This document shows, piece after piece, positions 45,959 to 54,752 of a stretch of 64,000 bases of DNA (within the stretch, counting starts at the first letter, position 1; each line of letters opens with the position of its first letter). The notes under the pieces are model-generated. The model worked only from the letters and a program-made list of their open reading frames with translations, had not been told where the DNA came from and did not search any database. The position numbers and the translations under genes were made by a program. This DNA comes from Parvularcula sp. BBD 1991-13. Its GTDB lineage: Bacteria > Pseudomonadota > Alphaproteobacteria > Caulobacterales > Parvularculaceae. The stretch covers positions 434,001-498,000 of the forward strand of contig LYSZ01000001.1 of NCBI GenBank assembly GCA_001657385.1, given 5' to 3'.

Positions 45959-47143
45959 ATGTTGCACGGATCGCCGAATGCGCCTGGCCGGCGGATGCGG
46001 CGGGAGGATTATCCGGGAGAAGGCGTTTTGCGGCCGGTCAGTGAGTTGAAGTTGATTGCGAGCCATCTTGCGGTGGTTCGCGAAGTGCACCGGGCGGGCT
46101 CGGCGACCCGGGTCGATCTCGCGGCGGCCACCGGCCTGTCCACGCAGTCGCTGACGAGGATCACCAAGCAGCTACTGGACGACGAGATGCTGGTGGAGGG
46201 GGAGCGTCGGATTGTCGGCCGCGGTCAGCCGGCGATCTACCTCTCGATCAGGCCGGGCCGTCTTGTCTCTTTCGGACTGGTGATCGAGCACGACCAGATC
46301 ACCTGCGTCGCATCCGAACTCGGCGGGGAGCAGATTTTCTTCCTCAAGCGGCGGGGGGCCTACGAAAACGCCGGCCGCGCGATCGATGAGGCGGCGGCGA
46401 TGCTCGCCACGGCCTGCGAACAGACGCCGGAGGAGGCGTACGCCCTCGGGGTCGGCGTTTCGGTCTCCGGGTTCTTCTTCGAGGAGGGCACGCGCCGCTT
46501 CGTTTCCAGAAACGACGTCAAGGGATGGAGCGCGATCGACCTGACGGAGGCGCTGAAGCTGCCGTCGCCGATGCCGATATTCGTTGAGAATGACGGTCGC
46601 GCCGCGGCGATCGGTCAGGCCGTCGACGGCGTCGGGCGCAACATCGACAGCTTCTTCCTGATCCTGATGACCAAGGGGCTCGGCGGCGGTTTCGTGCACA
46701 AGGGCGAACTCATCCGCGGACGCCTCGGAAACGCCGGGGAGGTGGCGAATTTCGTGCCGCGCACGCCGTCGCTGGAGCGCCCCGCCATGGAGAGCCTCGT
46801 CAATTTTCTGCGCCAGGAATGGGGCGCGCCGCCCTCGGAAACGGAAATCGACAAGGCGATCCGCGACAATGACCCGGCGATGACCCAGTGGCTCGACAGG
46901 GCGTCCAGGTCGCTGGAGCCGGCGCTTCAGGCGATCACCGCGCTGCTCGATCCGAAAGCCGTGATCCTCGCGGGCCGGATGCCGCCCTCGGTGCGTCAGG
47001 CGATGGCCGAGCGCCTCGTCATCGAAGGCGTCACCTATGCCGGCTTCAAGGCGCCGACTCCCGAGATCCTGGTCGATCCGAAGACGGATTGCCTGTCCGT
47101 GGGGGCCGCCGCCCTGCCGGTGGCGGCGTTCCTGTACAGTTAG
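45959..47143 (+). CDS. ROK-family transcriptional regulator, zinc site missing
   Basis: A 394-residue ROK protein with an N-terminal winged helix (about 25-85; RVDLAAATGLSTQSLTRITKQLLDDEM) and a C-terminal sugar-kinase-like domain. The ATP/sugar site includes FVENDGRAAAIGQ and ILMTKGLGGGFVHKG, with the catalytic-type Asp in END. The usual ROK zinc motif C-x-C-G-x2-G-C-x-E after the glycine loop is absent; the region reads LGNAGEVANFVPRTP instead. It is probably a sugar-responsive repressor of the neighbouring receptor, glycosidase and symporter genes. The start may be 45959 or a TTG near 46028 that follows GGGAGAAGG. It overlaps the symporter gene by four bases at the 3' ends. Confidence 0.88.
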   Translation: MLHGSPNAPGRRMRREDYPGEGVLRPVSELKLIASHLAVVREVHRAGSATRVDLAAATGLSTQSLTRITKQLLDDEMLVEGERRIVGRGQPAIYLSIRPGRLVSFGLVIEHDQITCVASELGGEQIFFLKRRGAYENAGRAIDEAAAMLATACEQTPEEAYALGVGVSVSGFFFEEGTRRFVSRNDVKGWSAIDLTEALKLPSPMPIFVENDGRAAAIGQAVDGVGRNIDSFFLILMTKGLGGGFVHKGELIRGRLGNAGEVANFVPRTPSLERPAMESLVNFLRQEWGAPPSETEIDKAIRDNDPAMTQWLDRASRSLEPALQAITALLDPKAVILAGRMPPSVRQAMAERLVIEGVTYAGFKAPTPEILVDPKTDCLSVGAAALPVAAFLYS

Positions 47144-48900
47144 GGCGTTGGCGAGGCTTCCAGCATCCGGAACAGGCTCGCCCTCAGAAACCATATCAAG
47201 ACGCCCGCCGAAACGACGCTCGCCCCGGTAAGGGCGATCGCGCGCGCGTTCATGGTCGCAACCGCGGCCGCCAGCGAAATGCAGCCATAGATCACGATGA
47301 TGGACAGGAGCCACAGCGCGACCGTCTTCCATAATGGCGGGCCGCCGGCGCCCTCCCGTTCCCGGTCGACGGCGCGCCAGCCCGGTCCGCCCACCCGCAC
47401 TTTTCGCGCAAAGGCGCGGCACGGATCGGTGGGGCCCGCCCGGCTCGTCAGATACGCGGTGGCGACGGTCAGCGCGCCGCATGCGACGCTGTTGATCGTC
47501 ATGACCAGCGCGAACCCCGAATTTGCGGACATGTCGAATGTCAGGGCGAGGACGTTGCCGACGACGACGCTTGAGCCCAGCGCGGCGATCTCGGCCCAGA
47601 TCGTCAGCCGCCACCAGTACCACCGCGCGATGGCGGCGAATGCGGCGCCCGCCTGGATGACGATGAGATATTTGTAAACCCCGATGATGCTCGTCAGCAG
47701 ACCGGTGAGGGCGATCGCCAGCGCCAGCGCGGCCATGGCGACGATCGCCGCCGCCTCGACGATTCGGGCGCCGGCGCCGTTTCTGTCGCGGCCGAATGCG
47801 CCGTACACGTCGTTCACGAAATAGGACGCGCCCCAGTTCAGTCGCGAGTCGACGGTGCTCATGAAAGCGGACCAGAAGGCGACGGTCATCAGCCCCGCGC
47901 CGCCCGCGGGAAGAAACCTGTCGGCCACGAGCGCGTAGGCGACTTCGTTGTCGTCGAGGCCCGGGAAGTAGATCAGGGCCAGCGCGCCGATGGCCAGCCA
48001 TGGCCACATGCGCGCGACATAGTGCAGCAAGGCGAAGAACAGCGCGGTCAGGGCCGCATCGGACTCCGACCTTGCCGAGACCAGCCGCTGAACGAAAAGG
48101 CCGCTGCCCGGCGCGGTCTGCCACCATCCGAAGGCCAGCAGCAGCCAGATCGACGCATCGTCCGGGCGAAACAGGCTGAACAGGCTGTCGGCGTCGGGAA
48201 GCGCCTCAATGAGCCGGGCGTATCCGCCGTGGTCGCGCGCGCCCGCGCGCACGGCGAAATAGGCCACGAAGACGCTGGCGACGACCGCCGCCGTCAGTTG
48301 GGCGATGTCGGTTTGCACCACCGCGCGAAACCCCGCGGCCATGGTGTAGGCGACGGTCAGCGCCATCACGGCGACGGTGAGAAGCGACGCTTCCGACGCC
48401 AGGAACGGCCCGATCCTGAAGGTCGGATCGCCCGACAGCCCCAGAAGTTCCTCGACGAGAATATGCGAGGCGTAAGTGACCGAGGCGAGGACAAGGACGT
48501 TGACCACCCCGGCGTCGAACACCGCCGTCGCCGCGCGCAGCCAGCGCGTCGGCGCCCCGTCGCCGTAGCGCAGGGACAGGATCTCGACCTTGGTGAGGAC
48601 GCCCGACCGGCGCCAGTAGCGCGCGAAGAAGAACAAGGTGGCGAGGGCGCCGGGAACGCCGGCCAGCCAGAACCAGTTGCCGGAAAGTCCGCCCCCGTAG
48701 AACGCGCCGGCGACCAGCAGCGGCGTGTCGGTCGAAAGCGACGTGGCGGCGAGCGAGCCGCCGAGCACGAACCACGGTATGCGCCGGCCGGCGGCGAACC
48801 GGTCGGCGACGGTCGTCGAGGCGGGTTTCGCTGTCGTCAGTAAGGGCGCGAGAATAACCGGCGTGAACAGTGCAATGATGGTCCAGTCAATAACGCCCAT
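47140..48900 (-). CDS. Sodium:solute symporter family (SSS) transporter
   Basis: A 586-residue inner-membrane transporter of the SSS family, with about 14 hydrophobic segments. The family's N-terminal VADRFAAGRRIPWFVLGGSLAATSLSTDTPL and the VQTDIAQL region are seen, and GLMTVAFWSAFMSTVDSRLNWGASYFVNDVYG matches the well-conserved sodium-site helix. It converges with the ROK gene. In the cluster it should import the sugar or amine released by the phosphodiester glycosidase; the actual substrate is open. Confidence 0.9.
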   Translation of the reverse strand: MGVIDWTIIALFTPVILAPLLTTAKPASTTVADRFAAGRRIPWFVLGGSLAATSLSTDTPLLVAGAFYGGGLSGNWFWLAGVPGALATLFFFARYWRRSGVLTKVEILSLRYGDGAPTRWLRAATAVFDAGVVNVLVLASVTYASHILVEELLGLSGDPTFRIGPFLASEASLLTVAVMALTVAYTMAAGFRAVVQTDIAQLTAAVVASVFVAYFAVRAGARDHGGYARLIEALPDADSLFSLFRPDDASIWLLLAFGWWQTAPGSGLFVQRLVSARSESDAALTALFFALLHYVARMWPWLAIGALALIYFPGLDDNEVAYALVADRFLPAGGAGLMTVAFWSAFMSTVDSRLNWGASYFVNDVYGAFGRDRNGAGARIVEAAAIVAMAALALAIALTGLLTSIIGVYKYLIVIQAGAAFAAIARWYWWRLTIWAEIAALGSSVVVGNVLALTFDMSANSGFALVMTINSVACGALTVATAYLTSRAGPTDPCRAFARKVRVGGPGWRAVDREREGAGGPPLWKTVALWLLSIIVIYGCISLAAAVATMNARAIALTGASVVSAGVLIWFLRASLFRMLEASPTP

Positions 48901-49216
48901 TACGCAAGCGGCTTTCAGGTCCTGTCCTTTGCGCCATCGTTGCGCATTCGCATCTCATGCATGTGACACCCTGAAAAACCAAGCCTGAAAAACCAACCTC
49001 GAACAAAGAACCGGGCAGAGCGGCCTGCGCGAACGAAAAAACCGGTTGCGAGGAAACGCAGTCCGACCAGGGCTGGACCGGACTGCGCCGGCAAAGATGC
49101 GCCAAGAAAAGACGGGCCAAGAAAAGCGCCCGGCATTTTCGCCGGCCTTGCGGGAACGTCCGCCGCGACCGCGTGTTCGCTCAGTGTAAGTTAATAGAAA
49201 GCAGCAGGAGGCTTTC
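48901..49216. other. Divergent spacer with short direct repeats
   Basis: This 316-bp stretch contains cctgaaaaaccaa twice with a 14-bp period (48970-48996), then gccaagaaaag twice near 49092-49125. An AT-rich patch at 49185-49205 is probably the promoter of the next small gene. No other gene was found. Confidence 0.5.
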
Positions 49217-49390
49217 ATGTTAGGATGGGCTCTCACCTTTTTCGTTATCGCCATCATCGCGGCCGTTTTCGGTTTCGGCGGCATCGCCGCCGGCGCGGCG
49301 AGCATCGCGCAGATACTGTTTTTCGTATTCCTGGCGCTTTTCGTCATCGCCATGATCGCGCGCGCCGTTCGCGGCCGCCCGCCGGTCTGA
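49217..49390 (+). CDS. DUF1328/YtjA-type small membrane protein
   Basis: A 57-residue protein that is almost entirely two hydrophobic helices. [20 protein letters not shown] is the standard start of DUF1328 proteins; a [17 protein letters not shown] segment follows, and RAVRGRPPV is the basic tail. The ribosome-binding site AGGAGG lies six bases before the ATG, and a strong terminator follows. The family is widespread in proteobacteria and is linked to envelope or general stress in several genomes, but its function is not known. It is too short to be picked up by simple length filters. Confidence 0.9.
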   Translation: MLGWALTFFVIAIIAAVFGFGGIAAGAASIAQILFFVFLALFVIAMIARAVRGRPPV

Positions 49391-49459
49391 GCCGCGTTTT
49401 TCTAATCCGCGCCGGTCAGGACACGCCGTTTCACGCCTTGAACGGGCGCGTCACAAACA

Positions 49460-49491
49460 AAGGCGCCGCGGCAGCCGCCGCGGCGCCTTTT
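49460..49491 (+). terminator. Rho-independent terminator after the DUF1328 gene
   Basis: A perfect 13-bp stem (aaggcgccgcggc and its complement) with a four-base loop agcc is followed by TTTT. It is 70 bases downstream of the stop. The same hairpin read on the other strand ends in AAAA, so it is directional. Confidence 0.85.
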
Positions 49492-49607
49492 CGTTCCAAC
49501 GGCCGCCGACGCGGCGGGCCGAAAAACGGGCGATCGCGGAAGAGCGTGAAGCCGCAACGGATCGTTGACGACGAAACCTGTCGATTGGGCAGGCAACGGA
49601 GGATCAT

Positions 49608-49826
49608 ATGAGTGCATACGGAAAAGGCGCCGACGTCAAATGGGAATGGGGCGACGGCTTCGGCGCCGGCAGGATCAAGGAACGGTATACGGAGAAAGTT
49701 ACGATAACGATCAAGGGGGCCGAAGTGACGCGGCGCGCCAGCCAGGAAAACCCGGCTTACCTCATCGTTCAGGAAAACGGCGACGAAGTTCTGAAAAGCC
49801 ATAACGAGCTGGTGGAGGGGGCGTAA
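49608..49826 (+). CDS. DUF2945/HVA1-type small protein
   Basis: A 72-residue protein of the DUF2945 (hypervirulence-associated, Tudor-like) family. Its match lies in GADVKWEWGDGFGAGRIKERYTEKV, with the family's K-G-x-x-V-x-W x-W-G-x-G pattern, and in the later SQENPAYLIVQENGDEVLKSHNEL, the family's C-terminal half. A GGAGG site precedes the ATG. Its stop overlaps the next start (TAATG), so the small genes 49608-50266 form one operon. The family is common next to DNA-protection and stress genes in alphaproteobacteria; no activity is known. Confidence 0.88.
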   Translation: MSAYGKGADVKWEWGDGFGAGRIKERYTEKVTITIKGAEVTRRASQENPAYLIVQENGDEVLKSHNELVEGA

Positions 49827-50075
49827 TGTCGAAGTCGTTCAAATACGACCATATCGATTTCAAGCCCCCTGGCGAGGTCGCGCGCAACGCCGAAAAAGGT
49901 CTCGATCTGCGTCGCCGGTTCGACCGGGGCGGAACCGAGATTGGCGTGGCGCGCGCGCGATCTGAAAAACCGCCGGTCGCTGTCCCCCGACACGATTGAG
50001 CGGATGGCCGCGTATTTCGCGCGTCACGAGGTCGACAAGGGCGCGGGCGATGAAGAAAGCGGACAAGGAGGCTGA
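49826..50075 (+). pseudogene. Small conserved gene broken by a frameshift in a GC run
   Basis: The frame opened at ATG 49826 reads MSKSFKYDHIDFKPPGEVAR and runs to a stop at 49999, but its last part has no family-like sequence. From about 49950 the +1 frame reads RDLKNRRSLSPDTIERMAAY and goes to a stop at 50075, directly before the next gene. Joining both at the (GC)n run near 49948-49960 gives one protein of about 82 residues, resembling small alphaproteobacterial proteins with a YDHIDFKPP start and a DLKNR...LSP middle. One extra base would explain it: real mutation, sequencing error in the repeat, or programmed shift. The first two are likelier. Confidence 0.6.
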
Positions 50076-50077
50076 CA

Positions 50078-50266
50078 ATGGATGACGGACAGCGCCCAGG
50101 CGTCAAGAACGAAGAAACCTACGAGGCGTTGCGCGACAAGGGCGCCAGCAAGGAAAAGGCCGCGAGGATCGCGAACGCCCAGGCCGACGCCTCCCGCGCG
50201 CCATTGAAAAAGGGCGGCAAGGCGCCGCCAGCAGCTTCCAGGGACAAGGGGAGGACGCGTTCCTAG
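50078..50266 (+). CDS. Small basic protein, last gene of the stress operon
   Basis: A 62-residue protein rich in Lys, Ala and Asn. EETYEALRDKGASKEKAARIANAQA (about 12-35) is a helix-turn-helix-like or SAP-like stretch typical of small conserved proteins found with DUF2945 genes; the rest is a disordered basic tail. AAGGAGG lies nine bases before the ATG. The stop overlaps the convergent TonB receptor's 3' end by four bases. It probably binds DNA or RNA, which is inferred from charge only. Confidence 0.75.
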   Translation: MDDGQRPGVKNEETYEALRDKGASKEKAARIANAQADASRAPLKKGGKAPPAASRDKGRTRS

Positions 50267-52824
50267 AAGCGGTATCCGAGGCTGACGCGAACATTGCGGC
50301 CGACGATCGGCCGGCCGAAGGTCGCGGTCGTTACGTCGCCAGTGGCCGGCGCGAACAGGTCGCCGCGAACATTGCCTTCCGTCAGGCCGATGGTGTTGGT
50401 GACGTTGTCGGCGATCACCCGCACTTCGACGCCGTTTTCGAAATAGAACTGCGCGCCAAGGCCGAGCGTGGTGTAGGAGGGCAGGAGAACGCCGTTCGCG
50501 AAGTCCTGGAACCGGTCGCTCACATTGAAGATGTCGGCGAAGATCGAGCCGGAAACGCCGGCCACATTGTTGAATTCGTACCGCGGACGGATCGAGACGA
50601 TGCGTGTCGGAATGCGCGGGACGCGGTTGCCGAAGATGGCGTCGTCGATGGTGATGCCGCCGCCGGCGACTTCCAGCCCGTCAAGTTCCGGGTCTTGAAA
50701 GGTCGCCTTGGCGTTGAGCGAAAAGCCGAAATATGTGTCGGTCTGGATTTCCGCCTCCAGCCCCAGCGTTGACGACGACTGGGTCACGGCGGCGTCGATG
50801 GTCTGACCGTCGAGGTCGAAGACCGGCTCGGTAAACGGCAGTTCCTCGATATCGCTGTAAAAACCGGTGACGAACGCCTCTACGCCCGGAACGTTCAGCT
50901 TGAAGCCGCCCTCCACCTGAAAAACGTCGCCAACGGGCACCGCTTCCGGATCGCCGCCGCCTTCGCGCGCCGTGGCGAGGTCGTCGATATCCGGCGTGCG
51001 GAAACCGTCGCTGACCCGCGCGAAGGCGGCCAGATCTTCGAGGATCACGTAGTTGGCGCCGAACGACCAGGCGAACTCCGAGAAGGTGTCGCGAAACGAC
51101 AGGAATTCGCCCGTGCCCGAGACGACCGCATCGTCGGCCGTGGTCGGAAGGTCCCCGGGCCGGAGGAGGGAATTGTCGTCGGAAACGTCGAATGCGGCCT
51201 CCGCTTCGGTCACGCCCTCGATGGTCACGTGTTCATAACGAACGCCGCCGTCAAGGCGAAGGCGATCGGTCACGTCCCATTCGTTCGATGCGTAGAACGC
51301 GATGACCTCTCCGTCCCCGGCGTAATTCTGGAAGAACGACCCGGCGTAATCGGTGAAGGCGTTCTGCGTCAGGGCGCCAAGGGGATCGCCGGCGGCGTCG
51401 ACGGCGGTCAGTTCCAGATTGCGCGGCGCGCCGGCGATTTCATGGACATAGGTTCCGAAGCCCTGAAGCTGGTCGATGGAGTAAAAGCTCGTATAAAGAC
51501 CGCCGGTGATGTTGTGCGTCCCCGCGAGGAAATCGAAGGATTTGGAGATCTGCACATCGTTGATGAAATTCTCGATCTGCGTGTTGACGGCGAAAAACCC
51601 GCTCGTGCCGATGAGACCGTTGCCGGCGTTGCCGCCGACGCCGTCCGTCGACAGGGCGAAGGGCGAGCCGTCGGCGAAGGTCGCGACAACTTCCGCGACG
51701 CCCGAACCGAAAGCGTCCTGCGCCGCGGAGAGCTGGCTGTCGAGAAACACGTTGCCGTCCTCGAAGGAAAACGGGATGGCGGAATTGAACTGGATTTCGC
51801 CGCTGACGTAACGGCTGCGGTTGGTGACGGTCCAGCCGCCGTCCAGCTCGTAGAAAAACTCCGCCCCAAGATTGAAGACATCGTTGTGAATGCCGTCGGC
51901 GAGGTCGAAATCGTCCGTACCCCCGTCGGGTCGCAGGATGCTGACGAACCGTTGATCATTGGAGACGAGGGTGTCGAAATTGGCGTCGAAACCGGGGATG
52001 GAGGTCAGGTCCCCGTTCTCGTCGAGGTCGAGCGGAACCGCGAGCAGGAAGAGGTTGCGGTCATTGACATAGCCGGCGCTGACCGTGATCTCGCCGCGGT
52101 CGAAGGATCGGGTGACGCTGCCGCGGATCTGGCCGCCTTCGTCGGCCCGGAAGCCGGGGTCGCGAACGCCGTCGGCCACGCGGTAAAAGCCGCCCACGGA
52201 GAAGGTCGTGTCTTCCGACAGCGGCCCGGCGTAATTGGCGTCGACCCGGCGATGTCCGAAATCGCCCCATTCGACGCGCACGGCGCCTTCGGGCGTATCG
52301 CCGCCGCGTTTCGAGATATGATTGAAGATCCCGCCCGGCGCGTTGGAGGCGAAGATGGACGACGTGCCGCCGCGCACCGCCTCAAGCCGGCTGGTCGCGC
52401 CGTCGATGCGGAACATGCCGTCCGGCGTCAGAAAGCCGACGCCCTGTTCCTCGAACACCGGCAGGCCGTCGACGAGAATCTTGGAAAACCGGAATTGCCC
52501 CGGCGCCGGGATGCCGCGAATGAACACATTCGCCGCGCTCTGGCCGCCGGAGGATTCCGCCCAGACCCCCGGCACTTCGAGGTAGAGGTCGGACAGCGTC
52601 AGCGGGGCGACGTCGCGAATCAGTTCCTCGTCAAAGGTTGTGATCGATACGGACGATTCGAACTGGGTGATCTCCGAGCCGCCGGCCCGGCCGGTGACGA
52701 TAATCTGGTCAAGGCCCTGCGCGCCGTCTTCGCCGGTCTGCGCGAACGCCGAGCCCGGACCCGCCCCGCACGCGGCGGCGGCCGCGGCGCACAAGAGTTT
52801 CGCTTTCACGTGTGATCGTTTCAT
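50263..52824 (-). CDS. TonB-dependent receptor of the alpha-glucoside cluster
   Basis: An 853-residue outer-membrane receptor. A signal peptide (LCAAAAAACGAGPGSAFAQ) precedes LDQIIVTGRAGGSE, then the plug with DLYLEVPGVWAES, NVFIRGIPAPGQF and EAVRGGTSSIFASNAPGG. The barrel ends in NVRVSLGYRF, with the aromatic terminus. Its promoter region holds the palindrome TGCAAGCGCTTGCA 77 bases upstream of the start, a LacI-type site that is shared with the divergent symporter operon. That regulation and the GH13 and LacI genes make maltodextrins or related alpha-glucosides the likely cargo. The class resembles siderophore-type as well as sugar-type receptors, so the cargo is inferred only from context. 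Confidence 0.92.
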   Translation of the reverse strand: MKRSHVKAKLLCAAAAAACGAGPGSAFAQTGEDGAQGLDQIIVTGRAGGSEITQFESSVSITTFDEELIRDVAPLTLSDLYLEVPGVWAESSGGQSAANVFIRGIPAPGQFRFSKILVDGLPVFEEQGVGFLTPDGMFRIDGATSRLEAVRGGTSSIFASNAPGGIFNHISKRGGDTPEGAVRVEWGDFGHRRVDANYAGPLSEDTTFSVGGFYRVADGVRDPGFRADEGGQIRGSVTRSFDRGEITVSAGYVNDRNLFLLAVPLDLDENGDLTSIPGFDANFDTLVSNDQRFVSILRPDGGTDDFDLADGIHNDVFNLGAEFFYELDGGWTVTNRSRYVSGEIQFNSAIPFSFEDGNVFLDSQLSAAQDAFGSGVAEVVATFADGSPFALSTDGVGGNAGNGLIGTSGFFAVNTQIENFINDVQISKSFDFLAGTHNITGGLYTSFYSIDQLQGFGTYVHEIAGAPRNLELTAVDAAGDPLGALTQNAFTDYAGSFFQNYAGDGEVIAFYASNEWDVTDRLRLDGGVRYEHVTIEGVTEAEAAFDVSDDNSLLRPGDLPTTADDAVVSGTGEFLSFRDTFSEFAWSFGANYVILEDLAAFARVSDGFRTPDIDDLATAREGGGDPEAVPVGDVFQVEGGFKLNVPGVEAFVTGFYSDIEELPFTEPVFDLDGQTIDAAVTQSSSTLGLEAEIQTDTYFGFSLNAKATFQDPELDGLEVAGGGITIDDAIFGNRVPRIPTRIVSIRPRYEFNNVAGVSGSIFADIFNVSDRFQDFANGVLLPSYTTLGLGAQFYFENGVEVRVIADNVTNTIGLTEGNVRGDLFAPATGDVTTATFGRPIVGRNVRVSLGYRF

Positions 52825-52900
52825 TCAAGCCTCCCATGGGCGCAGTGTTTATGATGTGACTGTCGCTTGTGCGGAGAAGCTACGCGGGCGAGGAGTAATT

Positions 52901-52914
52901 TGCAAGCGCTTGCA
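52901..52914. promoter_or_regulatory. LacI-type operator 1, perfect palindrome
   Basis: TGCAAGCGCTTGCA, a gapless palindrome with the central CG step typical of LacI/GalR family sites. It lies in the 328-bp divergent spacer, closer to the TonB receptor gene (start 52824). The LacI regulator at 56374 is the probable ligand. Confidence 0.85.
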
Positions 52915-53011
52915 TATCTGTTTTTCAAAACTGTTGTCTATTTACGACGTTATAAGAATTGAATTTTATGGTTTCTTCATGTTGCGCTGCGGTATTTCTG
53001 TTGACCATAAT

Positions 53012-53025
53012 GCAAGCCCTTGCAT
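53012..53025. promoter_or_regulatory. LacI-type operator 2
   Basis: TGCAAGCCCTTGCA differs from operator 1 by one base (central G to C), losing exact symmetry. It lies 111 bases from operator 1, centre to centre, on the symporter side. Two sites at such a distance would allow looping or separate control of both promoters. Confidence 0.78.
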
Positions 53026-53152
53026 TTTGATATCAGCGGTCTACCAATCAATTCTCGGCGATACGCGGTAGACCGTTGCCGCGCCGCGACTCGGGTATGC
53101 GGGACGGGCACAGCAGAGACAGCAGAAACGGGGACAGCAAAGGAGGGCGGCG

Positions 53153-54736
53153 TTGCCGGACATTAATCTCGGAACGATCGATCTTGCGATCATCGGCGCC
53201 TATTTCGTTTTCCTGATCGGTCTCGGCCTCGCCCTGTCCACCAGGAACAAGGGCGCGGACGACTACTTCCTCGCCGGCCGTCACATGACCTGGCCCTTCA
53301 TTGGGCTCTCCCTGTTCGCCTCGAACGTGTCGAGCACGACGCTTGTCGGGCTTTCCGGCGACGCTTACGCCACGGGCATATCGGTCTACAACTATGAATG
53401 GATGGCTGCGGTGATCCTGGTGATCTTCGCGATTTTCTTCCTGCCTATCATCCTGCGCCGCCAGGTGTTCACCATGCCGGAGTTTCTCGCCGGGCGTTTC
53501 GACAACCGCATACGAACCTATTTCTCCCTGCTGACCCTGTTTCTGGGCATCGTCGTGGAAACCGCCGGCTCGCTCTTCGCGGGCGCATTGCTGGTGCAGC
53601 TCATCGTTCCTGACATGCCGCTGTGGCAGATCATGACCGCGCTCGCGGTCGTGGCCGGATTCTACACCCTGACCGGCGGCCTGTCTGCGGTGATGCTGAC
53701 CGACGCGGTGCAGGCGATCCTGCTGCTGGTCGGCTCGCTGGTCATCACCGTCGTCGCCCTCGACAAGGTCGGCGGGGTCGGCGTCGTCATGGCCGAGGTT
53801 TCGCCGGAGAAGCTGAGCCTGATCCGCCCGATCGGTGACGAGGGCGTGCCGTGGCTCGGCCTGATCACCGGCGTTCCGTTGCTCGGTTTTTACTATTGGG
53901 CGACCAATCAGGCGATCGTGCAGCGGGCGCTGGCGGCGAAATCCGTCGATCACGGACGCTGGGGGGCGCTCTTCGCCGGCGTCCTGAAACTGCCGCCGCT
54001 ATTCATCATGGTGCTGCCGGGCAGCATCGCGATCCTTCTGTATCCCGATCTTGAGCGCGCCGATCTCGTCTACCCGACGCTGATGTTCGATCTCTTGCCG
54101 GTCGGCCTGCTCGGCCTGACCGTGGCCGGATTCATCGCCGCGATCATGTCGCAGATCGATTCCGCCCTGAACTCGGCCTCGACCCTCGTCACCATGGATT
54201 TCGTGCGCCGCTGGAAGCCCGGCCTGGAAAGCCGCACGCTGATGAATATCGGGAGGCTCGTCATGGCCGGGTTTCTGATCTTCGCGGTCGTCTGGACGCC
54301 GTTCATCGCCAATTTCCGGTCCATCTTTTCCTATATCCAGACCATGTTTTCCTACGCCGTGCCGCCGGTTGTCGCGCTCTTCCTCGTCGGGGTTTTCTGG
54401 CGCCGGGCCAACGCCGACGGCGCCTTCGCCGGCGTGCTGGTCGGGCTTGCTGTCGGCGCCGCCGCTTTTGTCGCCATCGAAATTCTGGGGCTGTTTTCGC
54501 TGCATTTCCTCTACATGGCGCCGATCCTGTTTTTGCTCTGTGTCGCGACGATCACAGTGGTGAGCCTGCGCGGCGGCCCGCCGGACCCGGACCGGATCGC
54601 CGACTATATGTGGTCGGTCCGCGCCTTCGCGGCCGAAGGACGCGCGCTGCGCGGCGTTCCGTTCTGGCGCAATTATCGCGTGCAGGCCATCGCCCTTCTT
54701 GCGGCGACCGGCCTTATCGTTTTCATGTTCCGCTAA
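53153..54736 (+). CDS. SSS-family sugar symporter (SglT-like)
   Basis: A 527-residue sodium-coupled transporter, about 14 membrane segments, resembling sodium/glucose-type members more than the one at 47140. Conserved stretches are FLAGRHMTWPFIGLSLFASNVSSTTLVGLSGDAY, the GFYTLTGGLSAVMLTDAVQA region and GFIAAIMSQIDSALNSASTLVTMDF at the sodium site. The start is TTG at 53153, which follows AGGAGGG; no ATG near it has such a site. It is the first gene of an operon with alpha-glucosidase and LacI, under operators 1 and 2. It should import glucose or a disaccharide. Confidence 0.92.
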   Translation: MPDINLGTIDLAIIGAYFVFLIGLGLALSTRNKGADDYFLAGRHMTWPFIGLSLFASNVSSTTLVGLSGDAYATGISVYNYEWMAAVILVIFAIFFLPIILRRQVFTMPEFLAGRFDNRIRTYFSLLTLFLGIVVETAGSLFAGALLVQLIVPDMPLWQIMTALAVVAGFYTLTGGLSAVMLTDAVQAILLLVGSLVITVVALDKVGGVGVVMAEVSPEKLSLIRPIGDEGVPWLGLITGVPLLGFYYWATNQAIVQRALAAKSVDHGRWGALFAGVLKLPPLFIMVLPGSIAILLYPDLERADLVYPTLMFDLLPVGLLGLTVAGFIAAIMSQIDSALNSASTLVTMDFVRRWKPGLESRTLMNIGRLVMAGFLIFAVVWTPFIANFRSIFSYIQTMFSYAVPPVVALFLVGVFWRRANADGAFAGVLVGLAVGAAAFVAIEILGLFSLHFLYMAPILFLLCVATITVVSLRGGPPDPDRIADYMWSVRAFAAEGRALRGVPFWRNYRVQAIALLAATGLIVFMFR

Positions 54737-54752
54737 CCCTTTGAAGGAATGC

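Noticed and set aside
51229-52815. Long plus-strand frame opposite the TonB receptor
   Set aside because: Its product has no family-like motif, and the minus strand encodes a full receptor with signal peptide and aromatic C-terminus.
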